Below, piece after piece: positions 31,309 to 41,660 of a stretch of 64,000 nt of DNA. The translations under genes were made by a program, and so were the position numbers. Where the stretch lies: the NCBI RefSeq assembly GCF_000143415.4, contig NW_003314282.1, positions 1,073,374-1,137,373 of the forward strand, written 5' to 3'. The notes under the pieces were generated by a model. The model had not been told where the DNA came from. It made no database searches and worked only from the letters and a program-made list of their open reading frames with translations. This stretch comes from Selaginella moellendorffii. Taxonomy: Eukaryota; Streptophyta; Lycopodiopsida; Selaginellales; Selaginellaceae. Each line of letters begins with the position of its first letter. Position 1 is the first letter of the stretch.

Positions 31309-34300
31309 TGAGCTACACACAAGACGATCTACATGGTTGCGGTCGCTTGGGCAAAGTAACAGCGGACTCTCTCAAGGAAGAAGAAGCTAGCTTGATCCGG
31401 AAGAGAAAAGCAGCATGGAATTCATGGCCATGGAGCAACTTTGACGGCGGTGATGGTGCACAAGGATCGAGACCATACAGCAGTGTCAACAAAAAATTCA
31501 AGCAAGTAGAAGCAGCAAGGAGCTCGTCAAGTCCTGGATCTAACAGCTCGGAGATCACCACCGATCAGTACATGGCAGCAGAGAGCTCCAAGTCGAGCTG
31601 CTTTGATGATGCTTGCACACTAGCGACCACCGCCGGGCAGGGTTCCAGGAATTTAGTAGGCGATCAGGGAGGAGGAGGGGAATTAGGAGCTTCCACTTTG
31701 GACCCAGCTCAAGCTTACAAAACCTTCCGGGACGTGGACTTCCATCACGGTGGCTCTCTATCACTCGTAACGCAGCAGTCCCAGCAGGCGAGAGAGAAGC
31801 TCTTCCCTGGTTTCAGTTCCAGGGAAGAAGGCCAGCAGTTTATATCTCAGACTGTGGTGAAGGCCGAGGATCGCGAAGCTATAGCTCGAGGGGAGGAGTT
31901 CCGTCACGACAGCAGCGCCAGTAGACAACGGGCAGGGGAAGGCATTGATTACTACAACGATTCATGGCTCCAACTGGGACTCGGTCCCAGCAGCAGTGGC
32001 GCCACTCCAACAAAGGCCCGACAGGAGATTGCGAGCCCGGAAGTGAGCGAATATCCGGGGGATGATCAAGACTTCGAGGCTCCTGGTGATGTCTCGATAC
32101 AACCGAAACCAGTGCTGCATTTATTTCCCTCGGAGTCGGTTCATCAGATACCGGAGTACAGTCCCCACAGTCCTCTGAGAATGCCGTCATCACAGTTTGC
32201 TGGTCATGGCGAAACTTCTTCCAGCAGCGACTTCTACTTTGGGGGAGGAGCTCATGTACCTCCCGTGAGATTTGACAGCAGAGAGGCGGCTTACAGGGAA
32301 CACGAGGTCGCCGGTTTGCTCAAGTCGATGAAAGAAGCTCCCAGCACGCAGCTGATGACATCTTATAGCACCAGCAATGCAGCCACTCCTTATGCTGCGA
32401 CCACCACCGATGCTGCGAGATATATCGATCAGCAGCGACGGCTGAGTATGTTTGCGGAGTCGCTGGTCCCCTACCACGATCAAAGGGCGGCATCGCTTTC
32501 GGATCCACCGGTGCATCACGGAGGTTATGGCGGTGATGGCAGTTTTCCGAGCTCCCAGCTCGGTCAGTTCGAGGATAGGCGCTTCCTTTGCGGAAGCTAT
32601 AATGCCCCGGCTACTGCAACGTTGAGTCACGGGAAAAGATCGCACCAGGACGTTGCTATCTCCTGGAAGACCGAAGGCCTTCCTCTATTTGCTCCGGCGC
32701 GACCAGACAGCGTCTACGTTCCTACGCCATCGCCATTCCATGCGACGTCTCGGTTGCTGCCCAGCCAGCCACCTCATGAAGACTGGCAAGCTTTGATAAA
32801 GAGGCTTGGTGGCAGCATGCAAATTCAGTCGCTTTTCCCAAAAGCTGCCGAGGAGGACTTGCAGCAGCAGCAGCAGCAGCGCTCGAGAAGCAACTTGCGG
32901 GACCTTCAAGAGCAGTGGAGCAACCAGGAGATGAAACCAGCGGCCTGGTCAAGGCATCACGTCCTGGGTGGCCAGGAAATGATGAAAACCATGCCACCAT
33001 TCAACTTTCCTGCGTTTGAGGGGCGGGTGCCGGCACCACCGAACGTCCAACAAGGCTGGCACTCGCATTCTTCGGCAGCGAGTCTACCATTCTTCCAGCA
33101 GCTGGCTGCTGCGGATGGGTCATCCTCGAGGGAGCGACGGAATTTCTCTCCACCGGTCGTCAGAGACCACGACCTCTGGTTCTTCCTACGTGCTGGCGAG
33201 AATCAGTAACTTCTACTCCCCCCCACCACTTTACTTTGTGCTCAGATAAAGCTCGGTATACTGATAATTCCCCTACAGGGACAGCGAGCAGTGGTTGCCA
33301 CAAGTTCCCAAAGGCTACCTGCGGGTCAAGTAAGTAAACAAGAGAAAGAAAAAGAGAGAGGAGAGAGAAAAGCTGTGGACACGACTTCACGCAGCATGGC
33401 GTGTGTCGCAGAGGACCGAAATTTTTTAGGATGTACGCGATGGTGGTGCTAATTAGCCTTTTTGTTGGGGGGTGGCTTTGTTGCAGGGATGGAGCGGTAC
33501 CTGTTTCCCATGTCAAGAAGTACTTGGTGCACAAGCTGGGATTATCGTGCGAGTCAGAGGTACGCTCGCCTACTTTATTTTCGTGTCTGACCAGGTCGTC
33601 CATTTCTTCGTCACGTCTAGGCAGAGTCTAGCGCATACTTCTTAGTCATTTGACCAGAGAGAGAGAGAGAGAGAGAGAGAGTGAGAGATCCACACTCGAA
33701 GCATGGCAAGCTCCCCTCACACGTATCTGGCGTGATAGTTGCATTGCATGCTCGTCACTTCTCTCAGACACTCCAGTCTCTCGTCGTCGTCAGGGAGAGT
33801 CCTTCATCTGGGAAATGAATGAAACTCTCTTCTCTTCCCCCATTCACTCACTGTGCTGCCTAACTGCGCAAAAGTAGAGCTGTCCTGTCCTGGTATGAGT
33901 CACAAAACAGCGAGCCCAGTACACGTACGTCCTGCTTGCAGGGGGTGGTCTCGCTTGTTCCTTCCCGATTTCATTCCTTTCATATCTTCTGACCCTTAAA
34001 ATGATGGTATATAGGAAGCGCATTTAGTTGCATCATGAATCTCCTCAGTCTGCCTCTCTGCCTGTGTGTGTGTACTGCTTGCAACTTTTAAGCTTTCCTC
34101 ACTTCCTCACTCTCCTCTTTTTTTTTTCTTTTGTTTTGTTTTGTTTTTTGTTTTGCTTTTGCTTCTTCTTCTTCTTCTCTGCTGATGGCATTGCTTTATG
34201 CGCGTTGTCTTGTTGTGTTTGTGTTTGGGTACCTCCGAGTATAGGTGGAGATCTCATGCAGAGGCCAGCTACTGCAGCCGGGCTTGTCGCTACAGCATGT

Positions 34301-34553
34301 GCGTGATGTTATTTGGCACTCGAGTGCGGCAGCAGCAGAAGCAGGAGCAGCAGCAGATGAGCAAAGCCCAGCATCAATGACTGCAACAACACCAACAGCA
34401 ACAACAACATCAGGAGGAATTATATCATCATCAGCCACAACTGCTACACCATCACCACCTCCTCCTTCAGGCAGGAGCATTGTCATGGAGCTGAATTACA
34501 GGAGACAACCACACCAATTTGGGCCACCACCACCACCACTCCCAACATCATGA
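31308..34553 (+). CDS. RAWUL-domain nuclear protein, LAX PANICLE 2-like, 4 exons
   Basis: Exons 31308-33205, 33279-33329, 33487-33559 and 34245-34553 join in frame to 776 residues. Residues 1-620 are low-complexity (Ser, Gln, Gly, His rich, with a Q6 run near 523) and have no RING finger. The last three exons plus the end of exon 1 form a ubiquitin-like RAWUL region: DLWFFLRAGE, LPQVPKGYLRVKDG, HVKKYLVHKLGL, VEISCRGQLL, HVRDVIW. RAWUL is known from PRC1-type RING proteins and DRIP ligases. The RING-less layout and the RGQ...VRD.IW ending best recall LAX2/ba2 proteins that act in axillary meristem formation. The tail after RAWUL is Ala/Thr/Pro-rich. A leader intron and a tiny uORF suggest post-transcriptional control. 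Confidence 0.8.
33656..33681. repeat. (GA)n microsatellite in intron 3 of the RAWUL gene
   Basis: About 26 bases of uninterrupted GA repeats inside the large last intron. Confidence 0.8.
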
Positions 34554-34923
34554 AGAAGAGCAGCAGCAAAAAACTTCACAGCAAACATCTCACAAGACAA
34601 ACAGAGACACCATCTGTAATTTTGGTCACAATGATTTTCAAAAAATGGAAGAGAATATTCACATTGTTATGCTGTGGTGGAGCAGGAAGTCAAACACGTG
34701 CTTGAGGATGGCCGGCCAGTTTGAGACTATCAAACTCGAAAGCATGGCACTCAATAGCACGAGCGTGACGGCGCTTCTGCCGCGTGAAGGCGATATTGCT
34801 CGAAAGTGGTGGGACTTGCTCATCGCGTTAGTGGTACTCCCTGTTAGAATCTCTTTCGTGCTTTAGTAAATGGTTGACTCTCGTTTTCTTTCCCAGCGAT
34901 CAATCACAGCGATGCGAAAGATG

Positions 34924-35873
34924 CTAGAGCTTACCTGTGTGCTTCTCCTCGAGCTCCGTCGCCGCGTCTTTGAGCTTCTGTGCTTTCTCCGCAGCTCGAG
35001 AGGTTGCGTCGGCTGCGGCCTTGACGTCGGGTTCTCCACCGGCTTTTGTCTTGGGCTTGGTTGGATCCGCAGCTCCTTGCAGGCTGTCAATGGCGGTGCC
35101 GATGTCCGAACGCATAGAGTCCGCTGTGGCTTCCACCTATGCTTCCAACAGTTGAAGCTTAGAATACTTGGAAGGTTGGAGCAAAGCAAATGAGCGTGCT
35201 CACCTTGTCCATGAGTTCACGGGTGTCTCTTGCGTCATCTGCGATCGACTCGGCCACTCTCTCCACAACTCCTGCCACTTGCTCTATTGCTTCTGCAATG
35301 CCGCTCACAGTTTCTGCTGCGTCGTCTATTTGATCTGTGCAGCAGTGCACAAAATTCTTACTGTTAGCATGGAACAATAAGAAAGCAACGTTAATACCTT
35401 CCACTTTATCGATAATCTGTTTCTCCTTTTTTATAAATCCCAGGATGAGGGCCGGAATTCTTATCAGAAAACCCAACACATCCAATCTGCAGAATTGGTT
35501 AAATAAAAGAGCACCCAAAATGACAATTCTCACATATTCAAGGAGAAAAAGGACTTCGAAACTGGGCCATCTGGATCGTTACTGTTTCATCACAATTCAC
35601 GAGAATTTGTTTTCGCAGAGGAAAAGATCCGAAAGCTTACCTCGCTCTGGCGATGATATTGGAGCGCCTTGCGGAAGAGAAGCGAGAGATTTGTTCCGCC
35701 GGGAAGGATGAGTAGAGCTTCAGAGCAACCAAATCCTGTTGCCTTCTCGTAGAAATTCTGGATCCCGCCCTCGCGCTCAAGTGATTGTTGATTGATAGAA
35801 CCTGGTAGCCGCGTCGTTCTGCCAGAGGATTGAAACGTAGTCCTGGAAAAGCGATATCAGAAACCGTAGCCAT
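34924..35873 (-). CDS. Plastid-targeted membrane protein of unknown function, copy 1
   Basis: Exons 35641-35873, 35398-35570, 35204-35334 and 34924-35136 (minus) join in frame to 249 residues. Residues 1-77 are basic and Ser/Arg-rich without acids at the start, like a chloroplast transit peptide. Residues about 78-125 are hydrophobic (VILGALLFNQFC, FLIRIPALILGF), probably one or two membrane segments. The rest is amphipathic, Ala/Glu/Lys-rich helix (GIAEAIEQVAGVVERVAE, then RAAEKAQKLKDAATELEE), able to form coiled coils. I do not recognise a named family. Plant plastids do have uncharacterised proteins with VAE-type heptads. Conservation of frame in two of three copies argues for a real gene. 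It lies tail-side of RAR1 on the same strand. Confidence 0.75.
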
Positions 35874-36198
35874 TCTTGAATCCAGATCCAAGCTGCTCGA
35901 CCTCCGCTTAAGAAGCCCTCGAAACGAAACTTCAAAGTCAGCACTTTCCGAAGCTTCCTAACACAATCGAGACTTGGCAAAAACGTGAGCAAAAGAAACA
36001 ACAAAGCGTGAACTAAACGGCTTGTTTTACGTCGTGGATCCGTTTCCAACTAGTATACACCTATTCCAATTCACGTGCAGTGTTAATATCCTATCAAGGA
36101 AAACAGAAAAGCGTTCAAGAAACGAAAACGAGTGAAAACTCACGTACAAGCCAGAGCCATCGCGAAGCATTCCTGCGCATGTGCATCTCGTTTTTTAG

Positions 36199-37367
36199 CT
36201 ATTGGCTGCTGTGCCAGCCTTTCGAGCACGGCGGGATCTCCAGGAACTCGTCAAACTCCTTCACATGAACATCACAGCAGGCCCACTAGCAAGAAAAAAA
36301 CAAGACAGAAAAAAACGCGTCATAGGATTTGGAATGGATAGACTAGACAAACTGAAGAGAAGCTTACTCCTCTCGATCTGTCGTGAAAAACAGCTGGGCC
36401 CGGATGATAACTGCAAGCAGTTTCATGGTTCTCTCGCTCGGTGAATGCCTTTCCGCAGCCTTTATTCCTGCACGTCCGCTTTGCATCCAAGTCAATCACG
36501 TTGGGGAGGGCCGCCGGGGCTGCTTGCACCGATGATTGCGAAGCTTCTTTCGCAGCTGGTTTTTCCACGTCTTTGCTGGGGGCTGCCGCTGGTCCACACG
36601 ATATCTTTGAGCCTGCGAAGAACAGATATTTTAATCTTAAGTTACGAGCATAAAGGACAAGTAAAGAGAGAAAAAAGATCAAAGCCATCGTCCGTGCGTG
36701 CGAATGAGCAAGACAAATGACAAAAGGTTTAAGGTTTGCTTACCGTGATCTGAACAGTAGAAACCTTGTTTGCATCTCAAGCAATTGGTGTTGCTGGCGT
36801 CTCCCTGTGGTAAAGTTTTGCTTGGCTTGGGAGCTGGCTTTGGTTTCTCTGATGTGTGCTTTCCGTGCGTACAGCTGATGGAACAAGGAGAAAATTTAGC
36901 CTCCAAAAAAAAAGAAGAACAAAAAAACAACGAACGAGAAAATGACCGCAGCAGAAATAAAAGAAAACAAAAAAGAAGAAAAACAAACACAAAAGAAGAA
37001 GGAAGAAGCAGGAGAAGGAAGTAGACGTACCCTGGAATGCTTAAGAACAAGCTAAAATCGTGACTCTGCTGTTTGCAGCAACTCCATTGTTTCCCACCGT
37101 CGTGAAACAGGGGCTGAAATCACCACAGCAATCCCAAACTGAAGAAATCAAGCACAGATTTGACAACACATACCGGCTGCTCGAAAAAATCCAGTTCCAG
37201 TTCCAATTTCATGCACAAGATCAAAATTGGAGGCAAAAATCTGTGAAAACGCGGGAAGAAAACCACAAACTTACGCCGGGATGGTAGCAGCAAGCCTTCT
37301 CATCGTCGTTTTGATCGGGAGAGAAGAGCGCGTCGCATCCAATCCGCTGGCATTGGACCTTCCCCAT
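36199..37367 (-). CDS. RAR1: RAR1, CHORD-domain Hsp90 co-chaperone, intact
   Basis: Five exons on the minus strand (37275-37367, 37031-37113, 36744-36874, 36368-36612, 36199-36285) with GT-AG borders give 212 residues, the size of plant RAR1. CHORD-I uses C6, C11, C26, H29, C43, C44, C60 and H65. A linking Cys/His segment contains CKQGFYCSDHG. CHORD-II uses C150, C155, C169, H172, C187, C188, C204 and H209 (WACCDVHVKEF, IPPCSKGWH). In plants RAR1 binds HSP90 and SGT1 and stabilises NLR immune receptors. All sixteen zinc ligands are present, so the protein should fold. It is the only intact RAR1 among the duplicated units. It stands head to head with the ferredoxin-like gene across a tRNA-Leu. 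Confidence 0.93.
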
Positions 37368-37446
37368 CGCTCCAGCTCCCACACACAAGCCCTAAAAATA
37401 ATTAACATTACAAGTTTGGCTTATACTATCACATTCTATCAGCAAA

Positions 37447-37509
37447 GACTGACATAATGCGCCAGATTTCGGTTCTGGTCCGGAAGGGCATCGGTTCGAA
37501 TCCACAGCA
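37447..37509 (+). pseudogene. tRNA-Leu remnant, unit 1
   Basis: Keeps the anticodon-arm and T-arm parts (GCGCCAGATTTCGGTTCTGG and GGTTCGAATCC) of the intact tRNA at 55737-55817, but lacks most of the D arm and the paired acceptor stem. The anticodon loop has changed. Confidence 0.85.
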
Positions 37510-37523
37510 TTTTTTATGGTTTT

Positions 37524-38130
37524 TGGTTCTCTATGGCTGTCTCTCCAGATGCCAATGGGAGTTTTCAAGTCCTTTGCGATTCATTCCAAGGTCATTGTTG
37601 TGAAATCTACAAGATGGTAGTGACCAGCCAAGCAGCGAGCCAGCATCGATAGAGCTCGAATTTTGGGGGCTAATAGCATCAAAACTCCAGCAATTTCCAA
37701 AGCTTTTTTCTTTGTGTGTGCTGTGAGCCCGATGGCAATGGGGATGTGAGTGTCAAGAGCGGTGAGAAGGTGCTCAGGAATGTGATGCACAAGAACAAGC
37801 TCGAGCTCTACAGTTTGTATGTGAGCTTATGAACAAAGTCAAGGGTGAAATTTGAAAAAAAAAATTCTTACTGAAGAGCAAGCTGATGAACTGTGGAGGA
37901 GGGGGTGGCAGCTGTGGAAATTGTATTGTGGAGATTTTAGAATGACAAGAGTTGGTAAGTGAAGTGAAGCAAGCCAGTGCTGAAAAGAAATATCTCAAAC
38001 AGGTAAAAGAGAATTTCAAAGCAGACAAGTTGAATAATTTATTACTTAAAACTTTCATAAGCCTGGTACTTTGGAGGCTAGCTTGTCAAACAATTCTCAG
38101 AGATAAGTCTGATGCTGGCAAGGTAAGAAA
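37524..38130 (+). pseudogene. Ferredoxin-like (PnsB3-type) pseudogene, unit 1
   Basis: It aligns exon by exon with the intact gene at 55845-56564. The transit-peptide exon is frameshifted by small deletions (an early segment reads MAVSPDANGSFQ). The [2Fe-2S] exon ends ILE(stop)QEL with TGA for the Gly codon. The last exon with its stop is missing before the Harbinger element. The exon with the cysteine cluster (MNCGGGGGSCGNC) has an extra Gly codon. Confidence 0.85.
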
Positions 38131-38298
38131 GTATTCTTTTGCCAAGTCAATTTAATTTTTTGTTTTTCATTTTTTTATATACATTAATTAGCATTTTGTT
38201 AATCATCATTCCCCAACTCTATAGTCTACACATAGTCAACAAAATGTCTCAATAAGATAATGCTGATATTTATACTAATGATATAAAATATATAGTTA

Positions 38299-38320
38299 TG
38301 GAGCCATTTGCACCTGCGCT
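38299..38320 (+). repeat. Left terminal inverted repeat of the Harbinger element
   Basis: Pairs with the complement of about 42480-42501, with mismatches at positions 6, 15 and 19. Preceded by TTA at 38296-38298; TTA also follows the right end at 42504-42506, two bases beyond the matched repeat. Confidence 0.75.
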
Positions 38321-39021
38321 TTATATAAAAATATTTAAAAACATGTATTTAATTTTTGTGACTGCTACATTTGCACTTAAGTAGTTTTTAGGTTGTTTTA
38401 AACTTTAAGTATGCATTTTTAAGCATTTTCATTCCCACTTGCATAGGTTTTTGTGGTAAAAATTTAACGTAAAACACTAGTGGCTTCGCATCTGACATAC
38501 TTTAAAATGTCTTCAAAATAGCATTTGAACATGTTTTAAAATATTTTAAAATTTCAAATTCAAATCAAATTCAAATGCTAACCCTAAATTTCAATTTCAA
38601 ATTTCAAATATTAAACTTGAACATAGCAATCACGCAATTCTACGACGGCGCAAACATAGGAAATTGGTTAAGTTCTCTCAAACCTTTTATGCATCTTCCA
38701 GCCCACGCAAATCTTCTTATGGTTCTCCCTCAGCCATGATAGGATCCTCATAATCTTCAAAAATCTTTGCTTTCTTCAAGGCTTGAATATGTCTCTCCCA
38801 CGCCTTGATCTCGGCATTAATGTTTGTCTCACCAGCATCAATCAAGAAGTTGTGCAAGATGCAACAACCTTTGATGATGTTTGATAGATATTTCAGCTTG
38901 ATCCTTTGTTTTTTATCCAAACATCTAAATTTCATTTTTAGGAGTCCAAATGCTTGTTCAATAACAATCCAGGCCAAATGGTGTTGCTGGTTGTATTCTA
39001 CCTTAGTCACCGTCAATTGGG

Positions 39022-39612
39022 TGTAAGCAACCAAGAGAACGACTCGAGAGACAATCCATGGGGTTCAAATATAGAGGGAAAGGGCCTATGAATAAAAGTG
39101 CACCCCCTTTTCTAATCGGTTAAGGGTCTTGGGATATTTGGAGTTACATTTGGTATCAGAAGGGTCTCGGGTCCGACTCTGTTGGTTAGCTAAGGGAATC
39201 ACACCACATGTTGATTAACATCTGGCTGGTCCAATTTGCTCCTGAAGGGTAGGGTGTCAAAAGAGCGGGGCTCTTGGGAGAGCAGGGCTCTTGGGAGAGC
39301 TGTGGCTCTCAACTTCCGTTCACAAGGGCGTGAACTTGCAGGGAAGTGTGATGGATTGTAAGCAATCAAAGGGAACTACTTGAGAGACAATCCATAGGAT
39401 TCAAATATAAAGGGAAAGGGCCTATGAATAAGAGTGCACCCCCTTTTCCAATCAATTAAGGGTCTTGGGATAGTTAGAATTAAATAGTACTGGGCTGGGT
39501 GACTTCTCGGGAATCGGTTAAGGGTCTTGACATAGTTGGAGTTAAGCATCCTTGGGTTTGAATAGTACTGGGCTAGGTGACCTCTTGGGAAGTCCAAACT
39601 CAGGAGTTTACA
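39022..39612 (+). mobile_element. Cassandra-like TRIM retroelement carrying 5S rRNA sequence
   Basis: Two related terminal repeats (39022-39148 and 39357-39612) start TGTAAGCAA and end in TTACA. They flank a 208-bp non-coding interior. Directly after the left repeat, TTTGGTATCAGAAG fits the initiator tRNA-Met primer site. The right repeat contains GTTAAGCATCCTTGGG and TAGTACTGGGCTAGGTGACC, followed by TCTTGGGAAGTCC, the internal promoter region of plant 5S rRNA. LTRs with 5S sequence in a non-coding miniature element define Cassandra. The left repeat has lost the 5S part. No matching target duplication is seen. Confidence 0.8.
39540..39595 (+). ncRNA. 5S rRNA-derived promoter region inside the TRIM LTR
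   Basis: Matches about positions 50-103 of plant 5S rRNA, including the A box (TTAAGC..CTTGGG) and C box (GGTGACCTCTTGGGAAGTCC). A second, shortened copy of the C-box part lies at about 39483-39512. The match is to remembered 5S sequence and should be aligned to the genome's own 5S genes. Confidence 0.8.
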
Positions 39613-40770
39613 CTGCGAACCTGTTTCAAATGAATAATTAAAAAAAAAAACAGTCAACTTACCTAAGTGAGGGATCATCAAGTGCTGCTATAGTTGGTTG
39701 CCCTTGAGGAACTCTTGAGCATAGCTTGGAGTTCCAAAAAACCCTCACGTCATGAACACTCCCTAGGGAAAAAAAAAAACCAATTAGATGTATAGAAGAA
39801 AATAATTAAAAGTAATTACCTGGCAACCTGCATAGATACTCCAGAACCTTTTCTAAGCGTCGCAAACCCCCTGCAAGATCACTAAGTACTGCTGCTTTCG
39901 ATCAAAGTAGCCCTCACCATCTGGGCCAATTGGTCAGATAATCTCGAAATGTGTAGAGTCAATCACCCTAGCCACATTAGGGAGACAGGTCTTGGTGATT
40001 TGTTGAAAATCTGCCACTACAGCTCTAACCTTTGCTGTTGTCTCCAAGAATTGAATCTTGTACCTAAGGCACTTGATGATTGCAACAGTTGTCTGCACCA
40101 CAATGTCATGTGCAATGGCTTCCCCGATTCCAAACTTGTCAGACAGGTCAGAGTAGTCAGTGTTTTTGAACAAATTGTACAAGATGACCCCCATACGAAC
40201 ATCCACTAGCACCACTCTCCTAAACTTCGTATCCTACTTGCAAATTTCAACCTCTAGAATGCCACAAAGCCCGAAGAATGTCATCTTCTCCATCCTCAGC
40301 TTCCGCTTCCATCAACCAGGGTCATACAACTCCATGAAGAACTTGCTCCATATTGTCATACACCACAGCTTCACCCACCAGAGACCGATGTCAAATTGTT
40401 TGGACAAGACTGCTCAACAAAGCTTGTCTTCGTCCTCCTCCTCGTCCGGAAGAGTTTGTGCCACTAGGTCTTGTCATCAATGATGGATTGAAAAGCCTCC
40501 ATGGCAAGAAACAAAACTTACAAAAGAAGTAAGATTACCTTGTTCCTCAACAAGGCATCGATGACTGCTGCCTGATTGTTGAAAGAACCACGTTCTTCCC
40601 CAGCATCTCTCTGGTTTTCCCTAGAAGCATCTTCTATTTTTTGAGGTTGAACTGTTGCAAGATCTTGAAAAAAAAAAATGGTTAGAAGAAATCTAGAATA
40701 TCATAGCCTAAACATAGTTTAGTTTAATATTAATAATTAACGTCCCCCTAAAATCCCGAAAACAAGGTGG

Positions 40771-41660
40771 CTAACTCCTGGATGCAGCCCCATTCAAGAA
40801 GTTGGAGATGGAGCTTGCAAGGTTGGAAATGGCTCTAGTTAAAATTGTTGCAGCTGCAACCTTCTCCTTCTCGGCCAGGCTATTCTCCTTCATGCAAACA
40901 ATGCTCTCTTTTTGCCATGCTAGATTCTGCTTATTTTGAGCAGCAACTAGAGCATTCCCCTCACCAAACAAAGTGTTCATGCTTTTCTCGGCCTTCTTCA
41001 GGTTCTTTTGCTTCCTTCAACTCCTTGGCACTTGTGTAGCATCTCCAAGAGGATCAACACCATCCGTGGGATCCTCCTTGTGAGATTCCTCCTACAGAGC
41101 ATTTGAATTAACAAGAAACGTTGGAGATGTTGGTGCCTGCTTTGCCAGGAATTCATCCATGATGTTGAAGTACTCGAATAGGAACACCTTCAAGTTTAGC
41201 TTCACTGGCATAAGCCACTTTGCATCCTTGTGGCTCAAGCTGAAGTAATCAGGGTTCTCAGTTTTCCTCTAGAAATCGCAAACACACTTGTAGTCATTGC
41301 AAAGGTTGTTTCAGCGAGTCTAGCAAGCCTTCCAGTCCCACTGCATGCCAGCAACTTGCATCTTCTTTACAATCCTCTTCTAGCAAGCAGTTGTTTTCAA
41401 TGTCATCTCCTTGCTGGCCTACACATCCCCAATCTTTCCAAGGTGATCTTCTTGTTTGAAATCAATGAGGGAAGCTATCTTATTGTCCCCCCAGTTTTTC
41501 CTGCATTTCTTCCTCACTTTCTTCACGACATAAACACTTGCCTCCCCTTCCTTGCAATCATTGCCCTCTTCTTCATCACCTCCATCATCTTCTTCCACCT
41601 CTTGTTCAACAGTAACATCGTCTTGCTCCTCTAAGTTATGAAACCACAACTGCATATATT
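40771..41660 (-). pseudogene. Harbinger ORF1, Myb/trihelix-like DNA-binding protein
   Basis: Minus-strand reading runs from an acidic N-terminus (VEEDDGGDEEEGND) through NWGDNKIASLIDFK and MQWDWKAC...NNLCNDYKCVCDF, a trihelix/SANT-like pattern, to a coiled C-terminus ending LASSISNFLNGAA. About five stops interrupt it, most at positions fitting Gln, Trp or Arg codons. In PIF/Harbinger elements this protein helps the transposase find the ends. Its order upstream of the transposase on the same strand is as expected. Confidence 0.75.

Larger units (their letters stand above)
34480..38298. repeat. Segmental duplication unit 1 (left part)
   Basis: This block carries the plastid membrane gene, RAR1, a tRNA-Leu remnant and a ferredoxin-like pseudogene. 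It aligns with unit 2 (from about 42850), unit 3 (from about 47200) and unit 4 (from about 54216). The left edge differs: unit 4 starts inside the last exon of the RAWUL gene, while unit 2 starts about 120 bp later. The right part of unit 1 resumes after the Harbinger insertion at 42504. Confidence 0.9.
38717..40330 (-). pseudogene. Harbinger transposase (DDE_Tnp_4 type)
   Basis: Minus-strand segments in order: FGLCGILEVEIC and VDVRMGVILYNLF (near 40200-40300), FGIGEAIAHDIV, VARVIDSTHFEII with the first catalytic Asp (near 39950), GPDGEGYFDRKQQYL, SVHDVRVFWNSKL with the second Asp (near 39750), and IEQAFGLLKMKFRCLD with ACC-type tail GCCILHNFLID (38740-39000), which holds the third acidic position. 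Two or three stops (TGA after EII, TAG before KRFW) and the nested TRIM disable it. At least one intron, with donor GTAAGT near 39663, appears genuine. The enzyme would cut and paste the element at TTA/TAA. Confidence 0.85.

Noticed and set aside
31313-33000. Antisense ORFs opposite the LAX2-like exon 1
   Set aside because: Shadows of a long G+C-rich coding exon; no independent signals.
34519-34866. ORF reading MGHHHHHSQHHEEEQQQ and onward
   Set aside because: Frame-shifted reading of the Pro/His-rich last RAWUL exon and of the 3' flank of the plastid gene. The flank part repeats in units 2-4 without keeping a frame.
36679-37050. ORFs with long Phe/Leu/Ser runs around the RAR1 introns
   Set aside because: They come from intronic A/G-rich tracts read in other frames. 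The exon model with all zinc ligands explains the locus.
39017-39617. Target site duplication of the Cassandra-like TRIM
   Set aside because: TTGGG on the left and CTGCG on the right do not match, so no duplication is claimed.
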